DNA of 64,000 bases from Kribbella capetownensis (GTDB lineage: Bacteria > Actinomycetota > Actinomycetes > Propionibacteriales > Kribbellaceae): positions 186,001-250,000 of the forward strand of contig NZ_SJKD01000011.1 of the NCBI RefSeq assembly GCF_004331485.1. Direction: 5' to 3'. The translations under genes were made by a program, and so were the position numbers. Under the pieces are notes generated by a model. That model was given only the letters and a program-made list of their open reading frames with translations. It searched no databases and had not been told where the DNA came from. This document shows, piece by piece, positions 44,489 to 52,972 of the stretch (the stretch's first letter is position 1; the number at the start of each line of letters is the position of its first letter).

Positions 44489-45151
44489 ATGACCACCAAC
44501 GATCTCACCGTCCCGACCACCACCCGGATCTCGACCCGGGCTCTGCTCACCGGCGGGATCGTCGCCGGTCCGCTGTACGTCGCCGTGTGGCTGGGCCAAG
44601 CGTTCACGCGCGAAGGGTTCGACATCACGAGGCACCCGGCCAGTCTGCTCGCGAACGGTGGGCCAGGCTGGATCCAGACACTGAACTTCGTCGTCAGCGG
44701 TCTGCTGTCGATCGGCGCCGCCGTCGGACTTCGCCGTACGCTCACCGGTCGCGGCAGCACCTGGGGACCGCGGTTGCTCGTCGCGTACGGCGTTGGGCTG
44801 TTGCTGGCCGCGATCTTCAAGGCGGATCCGGCCTCTGGTTTCCCGGCGGGTACGCCGGCCGACTACGCCGAGATCAGCTCGCGCGGCGTGGGACACTTCG
44901 TCGCTGGGGGCATCGGGTTCTCCGGACTGATCGCCGCGTGTCTGGTGTTGGCGGTGCACTTCCGCAGCGTCGGGCGCCGCGCACTCAGCCGCTTCTCCGC
45001 CATCACCGGCGTCCTGTTCTTCGGAGCGTTCGCCGGCCTCAGCGCAGGCGCCGGCAGCCGCCCAACCATCATCGCCTTCGACCTCGCGGTGACCCTCGCT
45101 TGGATCTGGCTCACCGTGATCTGCACCGATGAGCGCCGCGGCCATCACTGA
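44489..45151 (+). CDS. DUF998-family membrane protein
   Basis: A 220-aa protein with six hydrophobic segments. Typical features are ALLTGGIVAGPLYVAVWLGQ at TM1, a GFDITRHPASLLANGGPGWIQ loop (quoted in part) and an HF motif in TM4-TM5. DUF998 members are abundant in actinobacteria; their role is unknown. The ribosome site GGAAGGAA precedes the ATG. The end overlaps the convergent hydrolase gene by 7 bases. Confidence 0.82.
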   Translation: MTTNDLTVPTTTRISTRALLTGGIVAGPLYVAVWLGQAFTREGFDITRHPASLLANGGPGWIQTLNFVVSGLLSIGAAVGLRRTLTGRGSTWGPRLLVAYGVGLLLAAIFKADPASGFPAGTPADYAEISSRGVGHFVAGGIGFSGLIAACLVLAVHFRSVGRRALSRFSAITGVLFFGAFAGLSAGAGSRPTIIAFDLAVTLAWIWLTVICTDERRGHH

Positions 45152-46107
45152 CCAGGGTCAGCACTCACCTCGGGAAGTTCACGGGTGAGTGCTGCCAGGA
45201 GGTCGCCGCAGAAGGAACGGATTGCGCGGTTGACCAGCTCAGGCCGCTCCCAGGGCATGAAGTGGCCGGCGCCCTTCACCCAGAACGGACCGACTGCTTC
45301 GGGGAAGGCGAGCGCACACCGTTCCTCGATGTGGTTGCGCATCGTCGCCTGGTCGGTGCCGATCAGCAGCAGTGCGCGGTGCTGGACCGGCCGGTCGATC
45401 ATCTCCGGGGCCGACAGCGGCCGGGTGCCCATCGCGACCTCGTAGTCGGCGAAGGAGGCTCGAAGCCGGGCCGCGTCGCCGTACGGCTCGGTCAAGAACG
45501 CCAGGTCGTCCTCGTCGAAGGCATCGGGCGGGCACCACAGGCGGTGCCCATAGAACTCACCGATGTACCGCCGGCGCTGCTCAGGCGTAGCCAGCTCGGC
45601 GACCAAGGCGTCGGCGTCGTTGCCCTGGCGCCGCTGGTAGTCGTAGACGGCGGGCTTGGGATCGATCGGCGGGAGACCCGCCGCGGTGAACGCCTCACCC
45701 AGATCCGGCATCGAGTCGTCCAGGATCACCAGGCGGTCCACCCGATCCGGATGGCGGGTGGCCAGGTCGATGGCGATCATCGCACCCAGATCGTGCCCGG
45801 CGACCACTGCGCGGTCCCAGCCGAGCCGGTCGAACAGGCCGGTCAGGTCGGTGTTGAACGCGTTGAAGTCGTAGAAGTTGTCCGGCGCGAAATCGGATTC
45901 GCCGTACCCACGCAGATCCGGCGCGACCACGTCGAACCCCGCCTCGGCCAGCGGCCCGAGATTGTGCGACCAGATGCGGCTCGTGCACGGAAACCCGTGA
46001 ATGAGCAGGAGCGGCACACCCCCGTCCCCACACCGCCGTACCGCCAGGTAATGCTCCTGGCCGACCTCGATCCGCACCGGCGCAACAACTTCAGCAGGAA
46101 GAACCAT
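45145..46107 (-). CDS. Alpha/beta hydrolase with Asp nucleophile (epoxide hydrolase / haloacid dehalogenase-like)
   Basis: A 320-aa hydrolase. The oxyanion motif is HGFPCT near residue 38. The nucleophile elbow is AGHDLGAM, with Asp in place of Ser, which is typical of epoxide hydrolases, haloalkane dehalogenases and fluoroacetate dehalogenases. The His is in GAGHFMPWERP near the C-terminus, and an acid residue is expected in the cap or after strand 6. No signal peptide. Substrate cannot be chosen among these classes from sequence alone. Confidence 0.85.
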   Translation of the reverse strand: MVLPAEVVAPVRIEVGQEHYLAVRRCGDGGVPLLLIHGFPCTSRIWSHNLGPLAEAGFDVVAPDLRGYGESDFAPDNFYDFNAFNTDLTGLFDRLGWDRAVVAGHDLGAMIAIDLATRHPDRVDRLVILDDSMPDLGEAFTAAGLPPIDPKPAVYDYQRRQGNDADALVAELATPEQRRRYIGEFYGHRLWCPPDAFDEDDLAFLTEPYGDAARLRASFADYEVAMGTRPLSAPEMIDRPVQHRALLLIGTDQATMRNHIEERCALAFPEAVGPFWVKGAGHFMPWERPELVNRAIRSFCGDLLAALTRELPEVSADPGQ

Positions 46108-46156
46108 CCATCTGGTTTACACGATCAGCCGCCGGATCAGTACCAAGATTCCGCGC

Positions 46157-46609
46157 TCAACGGAGCTTGATGGTGACCAGGGTGGTCTCGATGTCGCTGT
46201 CCACCAGGTTGCCGTGGGCATCGAAGGCTCCGGGACCGTCGGTCATGCCGAAGTCGTTGTCGTTGATGACTACGAGCGTGTCCTGCGGCAGGAGTGCGAC
46301 CCCCTCGATCTTCTTCGGAGCACCGGCAACGGTGTTCAGGTCGAGGAAGAGCTTCTTGGACAGCACCGGTACGCCGGCAGCCGCCGGGTCGGCGAGTGCT
46401 TCGTACGACGGCGTGGTGGTCGTCGAGTCCCACGCCGTACCCAGGATGTTGGCGGACGGTCGCAGTACGACGCGCTGCAGTCGAGCCAGCAGCGCCGCGG
46501 TGACCAGCACCGAGGTACCCACCAGAGCCAACCGGCCGATGACACGAGACACGTACGTGCTCGCCTCCACCAAGACGTCAGCGCGACGTTCGTCGGAGCA
46601 GGTGAACAC
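46157..46609 (-). pseudogene. Truncated phytase-like (esterase-like activity of phytase family) remnant
   Basis: The frame of 150 aa ends like an extracellular phytase-like beta-propeller protein: SKKLFLDLNTVAGAPKKIEG, LLPQDTLVVINDNDFGMTDG and AFDAHGNLVDSD are the typical last blades. Full members have about 350-450 aa and a signal peptide; here only about 105 matching residues remain, preceded by an unrelated short hydrophobic stretch (VIGRLALVGTSVLVTAALLA). The upstream gene follows within 33 bases, so the missing part is not nearby. I read it as a 5'-deleted gene, possibly still expressed as a fragment. Confidence 0.65.
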
Positions 46610-46641
46610 CGGCTGACACCGTCGTGAACCCTGGCAGGCCG

Positions 46642-47769
46642 CTAGCCCAAGCAGTCGCGTACGGCGGTGATCAGGCGGTTGGCTCGGGCGTCGCCGTGGC
46701 CGACCATGCGGTTGGCGACGTACGCGAAACCGACGCCGTACTCCTCGTCGCCGAAGGCGAACTGGCCGCCGGCGCCGTCGTTGCCGAAGCTGCGTGCACC
46801 CAGCATCGGGCGGACGGTGGAGTCGAGGAGATAGCCGGATCCCCAGCGCGCGCCGGCGTCGAAGCCCAGGAAGCCTTGACCTGAAGAGATCTCGCGCACC
46901 GCATCGGTCACGGTGGCGCCAGAGAGCATGCGGTCGTGGCCGTCGATGCCCGTCACGGCCGCGGCGTACAGACCGGCGAGACCGGTGGCGGAGGCGACTG
47001 CGGCCGCCCCGGGAAGCTCCATCCCGAGAAGCGCCGGATCGTTCCAGCCGTGCGGTACGTCGAGGCCTGGGAAGACGAGCGCGCCGTTCATCGTGACGAT
47101 CCGGGTGAGGAGATGCTCCGGCCCCGGCATCGGAGGGCGGCCCTCAGCTTCTGCGAGACGGGCCAGTGTCGGCAGTTCTGCGGCGGGCAGCCCGATCCAG
47201 GCCCGCAGCCCGAGCGGATCGCCGGCGACCTGGCGGAAGTACGCACTGGGTCCTTGCCCGGTGATCCGGCGTACCACCTCGCCGAGGACGAAGCCGAACA
47301 CATGACCGTGATACTCGTACGACGTCCCTGGTTCCCAGAGCGGCTTCTGCGCCTCGATCGCCTCGATCACCGGCGTCCAGGCAGCGATCTCGTCGAAGGT
47401 CAGCGTCTGGTCCAGCACCGGGATCCCGGCCCGATGCCCGAGCACCATCCGGGACGTGATCTTCTCTTTGCCCTCTGCAAAGAACTCCGGCCAGTACTGA
47501 CCGATCGGCGCATCGAGGTCGAGCCGTCCATACTGCGCGAGCAGATGCACGCAGAGGCTCACGATCCCTTTGGCACAAGAGAAAACAGGTACGACGGTAT
47601 CGCGATCCCATTGGCGCCCGGGAGCCGCTTCACCGTCCCAGAGCTCGACCACTTTTCGGCCACCGACATAAAGAGTGGTGGCGGCTCCGAGCTCAGGGAA
47701 CGCGCTGAAGTTGTCCGCGAACACATCGGCGACCGCGCCGAATCCCTCGTCTGCCCAGCCGCTGTTCAT
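46642..47769 (-). CDS. Beta-lactamase-family serine hydrolase (EstB type)
   Basis: A 375-aa protein of the class C beta-lactamase/esterase superfamily. The active Ser and Lys are in FSCAKGIVSL (SxxK). The second motif is near SYEYHGHVFGFVLG (YxN-like), and the C-terminal GNDGAGGQFAFGDEE provides the HxG/KTG-like turn. No signal peptide, so likely a cytoplasmic esterase or peptidase-like enzyme rather than a resistance enzyme. Length and motif spacing look intact, in contrast with the broken relative at 56976-57558. Confidence 0.87.
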   Translation of the reverse strand: MNSGWADEGFGAVADVFADNFSAFPELGAATTLYVGGRKVVELWDGEAAPGRQWDRDTVVPVFSCAKGIVSLCVHLLAQYGRLDLDAPIGQYWPEFFAEGKEKITSRMVLGHRAGIPVLDQTLTFDEIAAWTPVIEAIEAQKPLWEPGTSYEYHGHVFGFVLGEVVRRITGQGPSAYFRQVAGDPLGLRAWIGLPAAELPTLARLAEAEGRPPMPGPEHLLTRIVTMNGALVFPGLDVPHGWNDPALLGMELPGAAAVASATGLAGLYAAAVTGIDGHDRMLSGATVTDAVREISSGQGFLGFDAGARWGSGYLLDSTVRPMLGARSFGNDGAGGQFAFGDEEYGVGFAYVANRMVGHGDARANRLITAVRDCLG

Positions 47770-47810
47770 GCCTCCAGCCTAGGTGGCGGCCAGGTGACGA
47801 CTCGAGTGAT

Positions 47811-50800
47811 TTACGGCAGCACCCACTTCTGGTTCACCGCGACATGGCAGGTGTAGATGATCAGCTTCGTGCCATTGGCGCTGGACGCACCGGTGGCGTC
47901 GAGGCACTGGCCGGAGCGAATGTTCAGCAGCGAGCCGTCCGGGCGAGGCAACCACTTCTGCCCGGCGCTGCCGTCACACGTCCACAGCACCGCCGCGGAC
48001 CGGATCGTCGTACCGCGCACGTCCAGGCACTTGCCGAGCGAGCGCACTGTGCCGTCCTCGTACTGCGTCCACTGCTGGTTCAGGGCGCTGTGGCAGGTGT
48101 AGAGGACGGTCGGCGTGCCGTTGTTCGTCCGTGCCTGGTAGATGTCGATGCACTTCCCGGCGATCCCGGTGATCGGGCCGCGGTCGCCGTACGCCCCGAA
48201 CTCCCACAGCGCGTAGTAGTTGCCGGCCGCAACGCGAGCGGTCGCGTTGATCCGCACGTACCGCGCGTAGATCGCCCCGAACACGACGTTGTCGGTGCCG
48301 CCGTTCCCGCCGGTGGTCGAGTAGACGGTCTTCCAGGACTGCGCGTTGCCGGACACCTGGATCTGGTACGCCTTCGCGTACGCCGACGACCAGTTGAGCA
48401 GCACTTGGTTGACCACCTGAACCGAGCCGAGATCGACCCGCAGCCATTGCGGATCGCTGCGCTTGCTCGTCCAGGCCGTCGTCATCGAACCGTCGACCGC
48501 CTTCGATCCCTCGCGGCCGGCCGCATAGATGCTGGACACCGCGACTGCCCGCCCGCGGGCGAGATTGCGCTTCGGCGTGTACGTCGCCGTGTACGTCGCG
48601 GGCGCCGCCGGGGCGACGAAGTTGTGGTTGCGCGCACCGTTGTCCGACCAGGATGCGAACCGGTAGAGGTTGTTCGCCGATGACTGCAGGAGGCCCGCGG
48701 ACAACGATCCGCTCGAGCCGACGATCGCCGTACCGGTCGACGGAGCGGCCGCGGTCTTGTTCAGGTACGTCAACTGCAGACCCGACGGTTGCGTGCCGAA
48801 TGTGAGCTTCACAGTCTTCGGCTCCAGTTGCACGCTCTTGACGTCGGTCAGCCCGCCGGAGTCCTTCGCGGTCAGCCGCAGTTCCAGGTACGACGGGTAT
48901 TCGTGATCGGGGGCGGTGAACGTGCCGCTCGCTCCGGTCATCGTCGTGATTTGGTGCGCATGGCAATCACTTGGGCAGTGGTGCATGATCAGCGCCCACG
49001 TCAGCGCCGGGCCGGGCAGCGTGCCCTGCTCCGGGTCCGTGGCAGTGCCGGCGAAACTGATGGTGTCGCCAACCTTCCACGTCGTCGCCGGACCGGGTGA
49101 CGTGATCAATGCCGTCGGTGCGGTGTTGGCGACGTTGATCTGGGTGGTCGCCGTACCGGTCCCGCCGTGGCTGTCGGTCACTTTCAGCCGGGCGATGGCG
49201 GCGCCGCTGGTGGTGTAGGTGTGCTGGACAGTTGGCGCCGTCGAATCGTCGTACTGGCCGTCGTTGTCCAGGTCCCATGCGTACGCGAGGGCGTCGCCGT
49301 CGGCGTCGTTCGAGGCGGTCCCGTCGAAGGTGACGGTCAGCGGTGTCGGTCCGCTGGACGGATCCGCGTCGATCACCGCGGTCGGCGGGTTGTTGGTCGC
49401 GCTGTAGACGTAGCGCAGGACCCTGCCGTTGTCGTAGTCGACGGCGAACAGGTCGCCGCCCGGACCGTTCTGCAGCCTGGTCGTTCCGTAGCCCGAGGCG
49501 AAGTTGACGATCTTGGCGGGGTCCGGGAGGCCGTTGGTGCCGGGGAGCATCGCCCAGATGCACTGGCGGCTGTAGTCGGAGAAGAACAGGGCGCCGTCGT
49601 ACTCCGGTGGGTAGTTGCCGTTCTCGTAGAAGGACATGCCGGACAGCGATGAACTGCCCGTGCTGCAGGTCTCGCCGGTGACGATGTGTGAGGTGTGATC
49701 GTAGGTGTAGTACGGCGTGGCGACCGCGCTCGCGCCGGCGGCGTACAGGTTCTCGCAGATGTTGAGGTTGAGGGCGTCGAACGCGGCCGTGCGGCCCGGG
49801 CCTTCGTAGCAGGGCCAACCGAAGTTCGTGACCCGTGCGGTCGGGTTGACGATGCGGTCGATCTCTTCCCACTTGGTCCAGCCGACGTCGCCGATCCAGA
49901 GTTCGTTGGTTCCTGGGCGGAAGTCGAAGCGCATCGGGTTGCGCAGGCCGTGCGCGACGATGCGGCGAGTGTTCGGATCGGAGCTACCCGCAGCCGGGTT
50001 GCCCGGTGCGGCGAGGCCGGTGTCCGGATCGATCCGGATGATCGAGCCGTCGAGGCTTGCGGGATCGCCGCCGGTCCGTACGTCCTGGGCGCGCAGCGCG
50101 CCGCCTTCAGCGGTTGGCGAGGTGAGCTTCGCGCCGACGGGTGCCTGGCCGTCGCCACAGGGGTTGTCGGGGGTCTCGTCCGATGCCGGGAAGCCGTCCT
50201 GGCCGTAGTCGGCGTACCCGAAGCTGCCGCCGTCTCCGCCGCCGGCGTAGATCATGCCGTCGGGGCCGAACTCGATCGAGCCGATCGAGTGGCTGGGGAA
50301 CACCTGGCACCAGTCCTCGACGAGCACCTGCTCGGCGCCGCCCGGGGTGACGGCCGACAATCGAGCGCTCGCCTGGCAGCCGTCGCTCGTCGGTCCCGGC
50401 GGTGACGGGCACGGATCGTCGGTGGCGCCGGCGGTGCCCCATTTCGGTGTCGGTCCGCCGATCAGGCCGTCGTGCGTGTACAGGACGTAGATGCGCGGAT
50501 CGGCGGGGAAGTCAGGGTGCAGCGCCATTCCGAGCAGGCCGCGGTCCCAGTAGTTGTAGACCTGGGTGCGCAGGTCGGCGAAGATCGACGGCGTCGGGTC
50601 GTCGAGCGAGTCGAACACCTTGATCCAGCCGCTCTTCTCCGCGACGAACACCCGCCCGTCCGGCGAGAACGCGACGTTCGTCGGGTTGCTCAGTCCGGTG
50701 AACACCACCTGCTCACTGAAACCACCCGGCACCGGCGCGGCGGCGCTCGCGGACACGGTCGTTGCCAACGGCACCAACAACAGCACACAGGCCGCAGCCA

Positions 50801-50831
50801 CCCACCGGCGCAGTCCGGCGTAACGCCTCAT
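47811..50831 (-). CDS. Secreted PQQ-type glucose/sorbosone dehydrogenase with PKD, F5/8C and ricin-lectin domains
   Basis: About 1006 aa with a signal peptide (to about residue 32, ending SASAAA). A six-bladed propeller of the GSDH family follows (VFTGLSNPTNVAFSPDGRVFV, GLLGMALHPDF, HGLRNPMRFDFRPGTNELW, NFGWPCYEG; about 35-480). Next come a PKD domain (about 485-565), a second Ig-like segment with the unusual MHHCPSDCHAHQ, an F5/8C domain (about 745-880) and a C-terminal QxW ricin-type lectin repeat (about 885-1006). ATG 50831 follows GGGGGG; a GTG at 50849 is possible. Likely an extracellular sugar oxidoreductase tethered to polysaccharide. Confidence 0.88.
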   Translation of the reverse strand: MRRYAGLRRWVAAACVLLLVPLATTVSASAAAPVPGGFSEQVVFTGLSNPTNVAFSPDGRVFVAEKSGWIKVFDSLDDPTPSIFADLRTQVYNYWDRGLLGMALHPDFPADPRIYVLYTHDGLIGGPTPKWGTAGATDDPCPSPPGPTSDGCQASARLSAVTPGGAEQVLVEDWCQVFPSHSIGSIEFGPDGMIYAGGGDGGSFGYADYGQDGFPASDETPDNPCGDGQAPVGAKLTSPTAEGGALRAQDVRTGGDPASLDGSIIRIDPDTGLAAPGNPAAGSSDPNTRRIVAHGLRNPMRFDFRPGTNELWIGDVGWTKWEEIDRIVNPTARVTNFGWPCYEGPGRTAAFDALNLNICENLYAAGASAVATPYYTYDHTSHIVTGETCSTGSSSLSGMSFYENGNYPPEYDGALFFSDYSRQCIWAMLPGTNGLPDPAKIVNFASGYGTTRLQNGPGGDLFAVDYDNGRVLRYVYSATNNPPTAVIDADPSSGPTPLTVTFDGTASNDADGDALAYAWDLDNDGQYDDSTAPTVQHTYTTSGAAIARLKVTDSHGGTGTATTQINVANTAPTALITSPGPATTWKVGDTISFAGTATDPEQGTLPGPALTWALIMHHCPSDCHAHQITTMTGASGTFTAPDHEYPSYLELRLTAKDSGGLTDVKSVQLEPKTVKLTFGTQPSGLQLTYLNKTAAAPSTGTAIVGSSGSLSAGLLQSSANNLYRFASWSDNGARNHNFVAPAAPATYTATYTPKRNLARGRAVAVSSIYAAGREGSKAVDGSMTTAWTSKRSDPQWLRVDLGSVQVVNQVLLNWSSAYAKAYQIQVSGNAQSWKTVYSTTGGNGGTDNVVFGAIYARYVRINATARVAAGNYYALWEFGAYGDRGPITGIAGKCIDIYQARTNNGTPTVLYTCHSALNQQWTQYEDGTVRSLGKCLDVRGTTIRSAAVLWTCDGSAGQKWLPRPDGSLLNIRSGQCLDATGASSANGTKLIIYTCHVAVNQKWVLP

Positions 50832-50957
50832 GAAGCCCCCCAGGCTCACCTGTCCTCACCAGCCCTCACAGCCCCCCGTGAGCACCCAAGTGACCGCCAG
50901 CATGAAGCCAAGAACACGGCCCGCGCAATACCCCGTTTCAAACGCCTACTTGGCGTC

Positions 50958-51003
50958 AGTGACCGGTCACTCCCGCGACATCGAGCATCCGACGATGCTC
51001 GAT
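50958..51003. promoter_or_regulatory. Palindrome plus hairpin ahead of the topoisomerase IB gene
   Basis: AGTGACCGGTCACT (50958-50971) is a perfect 14-bp palindrome. Nine bases on, ATCGAGCATC-CGAC-GATGCTCGAT (50980-51003) is a hairpin with 10-bp perfect arms and a tetraloop. Both lie in the 209-base spacer between the divergent dehydrogenase and topoisomerase genes. The first looks like a protein-binding operator, the second like an RNA or DNA hairpin. No other feature was seen in the spacer. Confidence 0.55.
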
Positions 51004-51040
51004 CCCATCGCTGGGGCATGGAGTCGGGTACCGGGGCCGT

Positions 51041-52057
51041 ATGCGACTTCGGCGGAGCCATCCTGACGAGCCGGGTTTCGCGCGCCGGCGGCGCGGGCGT
51101 GGGTTCAGCTATGTGGATGCCGACGGCAAGGTTCTCAAGGACACCGACGTGGTCGAGCGGATCCGGACGCTGGCGATCCCGCCGGCCTGGACCGATGTGT
51201 GGATCTGCCCGTACCCGAATGGTCACATCCAGGCGATGGGCACGGACCAGGCGGGCAGGCGGCAGTACCTGTACCACGACGACTGGCGCTCGGCCCAGGA
51301 CGAGGACAAGCACGACCGGGTACGGCGGCTCGCGCGCAAACTGCCGGCCTTCCGGGAGGCGGTCGACGCGGACCTGTGCAAGCGCGGTCTCGATCGGAGC
51401 CGAGTACTTGCCGTGGCCCTGCGAATGCTGGACTACGGCGTCTTCCGGACCGGCAACACGGAGTACGCGGAGGAACACGGCAGTCGTGGTGCGGCGACGT
51501 TGCTGCGCGACGACGTCCGCGTCAGCAAGGGCAAGGTCGTGTTCGACTTCGTCGCGAAGGGCGGGCAGCAGCGCACGATCGAGTTGGACGACGATCGGCT
51601 GGTGACCGCCGTACGGTCGCTGAAGCGAGGCCGGCACAAGAATCCGCGGCTGCTGATGTACCGCGACGACGACGGCTATCACGAGATCGACGCGGGCACG
51701 ATCAACGAGCGTTTTCAGGAACTGGTCGGAGAGGACTACACGGTCAAGGATCTCCGGACCTGGACCGCCACCGTGCACGCCGCGGTGGACCTGGCCGAGG
51801 CGGACCCGCCGACGACGAAGAAGGCCCTGAACACCGCGGTCAAGGAGATGCTCGAGGAGGTGTCCGACCATCTCGGCAACACCCCGACGGTCGCGCGTAC
51901 GTCGTACGTCGATCCGCGCGTCGTCGAGCAGTACGAGCACGGCCGCACCATCACCGACGCCGTCGACCACGCCGGCACCGACCTCGACGACGACAAGACC
52001 CGCGCCACCCTCGAACGCTCCGTCAACCGCCTCCTGGACCAGGACACTCGCGCGTAG
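51041..52057 (+). CDS. DNA topoisomerase IB (poxvirus/eukaryotic type)
   Basis: A 338-aa enzyme that relaxes supercoils through a 3'-phosphotyrosyl link. The N-terminal RGRGFSYVDADGKVLKD and IPPAWTDVWICP strands match bacterial TopIB. Catalytic residues are R136 in FRTGN, the R/W of KDLRTW (236-241) and Tyr Y289 in ARTSYVDPRVV. Bacterial TopIB proteins are horizontally distributed and non-essential. The exact N-terminus is uncertain because no strong ribosome site precedes 51041. Confidence 0.92.
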   Translation: MRLRRSHPDEPGFARRRRGRGFSYVDADGKVLKDTDVVERIRTLAIPPAWTDVWICPYPNGHIQAMGTDQAGRRQYLYHDDWRSAQDEDKHDRVRRLARKLPAFREAVDADLCKRGLDRSRVLAVALRMLDYGVFRTGNTEYAEEHGSRGAATLLRDDVRVSKGKVVFDFVAKGGQQRTIELDDDRLVTAVRSLKRGRHKNPRLLMYRDDDGYHEIDAGTINERFQELVGEDYTVKDLRTWTATVHAAVDLAEADPPTTKKALNTAVKEMLEEVSDHLGNTPTVARTSYVDPRVVEQYEHGRTITDAVDHAGTDLDDDKTRATLERSVNRLLDQDTRA

Positions 52058-52097
52058 ACAGGGCTTCAGGTCGACCCGGTCGGGTACTGGCTGTGTC

Positions 52098-52763
52098 GTG
52101 ACTGACGACCGGCTCCTGGACCTGGCCCAGCGACTGGCGAGGACGCTGACTCCCGGCGACCTCGACCACACGCTGAGTCAGATCACGGCCGCGGCGGTCG
52201 AAGCCCTGCCGGACACAGACTACGCGAGCATCACGATCCTGCACGTCGACGGCCGGCTGGAGACGGTCGCTCCGACCGACGATCTGCTCTGGGGCGTCGA
52301 CGCCGCGCAGTACGAACTCCGTGAAGGCCCCTGCTACCAGGCAGCCGCAGATTCCGTGCACATCACGTCACCCGATCTGGCGCACGACGAGCGATTCCCG
52401 CGGTACGCCGCGAGCGCGGTGGCAGCCGGTCTCTATGCCCAGGCCGGCATTCAGCTGTTCGACGCACCCAAGTCGCGTGGTGCGCTGAACCTGTATGCCC
52501 GTCAGGTCGGTGCCTTCAGCGATCTTGGTGGCCTGGGTGAACTGTTCCGGCACCAGGCGGCGATGGCCATCGACTACGCCCGCGAGATCCACAACCTGCA
52601 GGAAGCCGTCCGGACCCGCAGCACCATCGGCACCGCGGTCGGCATCGTGATGGAGCGCTACCACCTCACCGACGAGCGCGCCTTCGCCTTCCTGGCCCGC
52701 CTGTCCCAGGACGGCAACGTGAAACTGCGAGAAGTCGCCAGACGCCTGATCGCCAACGACTGA
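52098..52763 (+). CDS. GAF-ANTAR protein (RNA-binding antiterminator)
   Basis: A 221-aa signalling protein with a GTG start. The GAF domain (about 20-155) contains YASITILHVDGRLETVAPTD and DERFPRYAASAVAAG. The ANTAR domain (about 165-218) reads TRSTIGTAVGIVMERY and then LTDERAFAFLARLSQDGN...LREVARRL, the standard three-helix RNA-binding unit. ANTAR proteins bind paired hairpins in nascent RNA and prevent termination. The following kinase may phosphorylate it or share its input; this is inferred from proximity. Confidence 0.9.
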   Translation: MTDDRLLDLAQRLARTLTPGDLDHTLSQITAAAVEALPDTDYASITILHVDGRLETVAPTDDLLWGVDAAQYELREGPCYQAAADSVHITSPDLAHDERFPRYAASAVAAGLYAQAGIQLFDAPKSRGALNLYARQVGAFSDLGGLGELFRHQAAMAIDYAREIHNLQEAVRTRSTIGTAVGIVMERYHLTDERAFAFLARLSQDGNVKLREVARRLIAND

Positions 52764-52972
52764 CGGCGGGGCGAGGTAGTGCTCCGCGCCGAGCGCCGAA
52801 CCCCAGTGCCAGGACGAGACCCGGCTCTCGAGCTTGGCTGCACTCGGCCCTGGCCGACGCTGCTCGACGCGAAGCGGTACGGCCGCCCGGTACCCGCGGC
52901 CAAACGCGGATGTCCGGCGTACATACGTCGGTGTGGCGGGGGTACCGATGGGCGGTGAGGCGAGCAGGGGAA

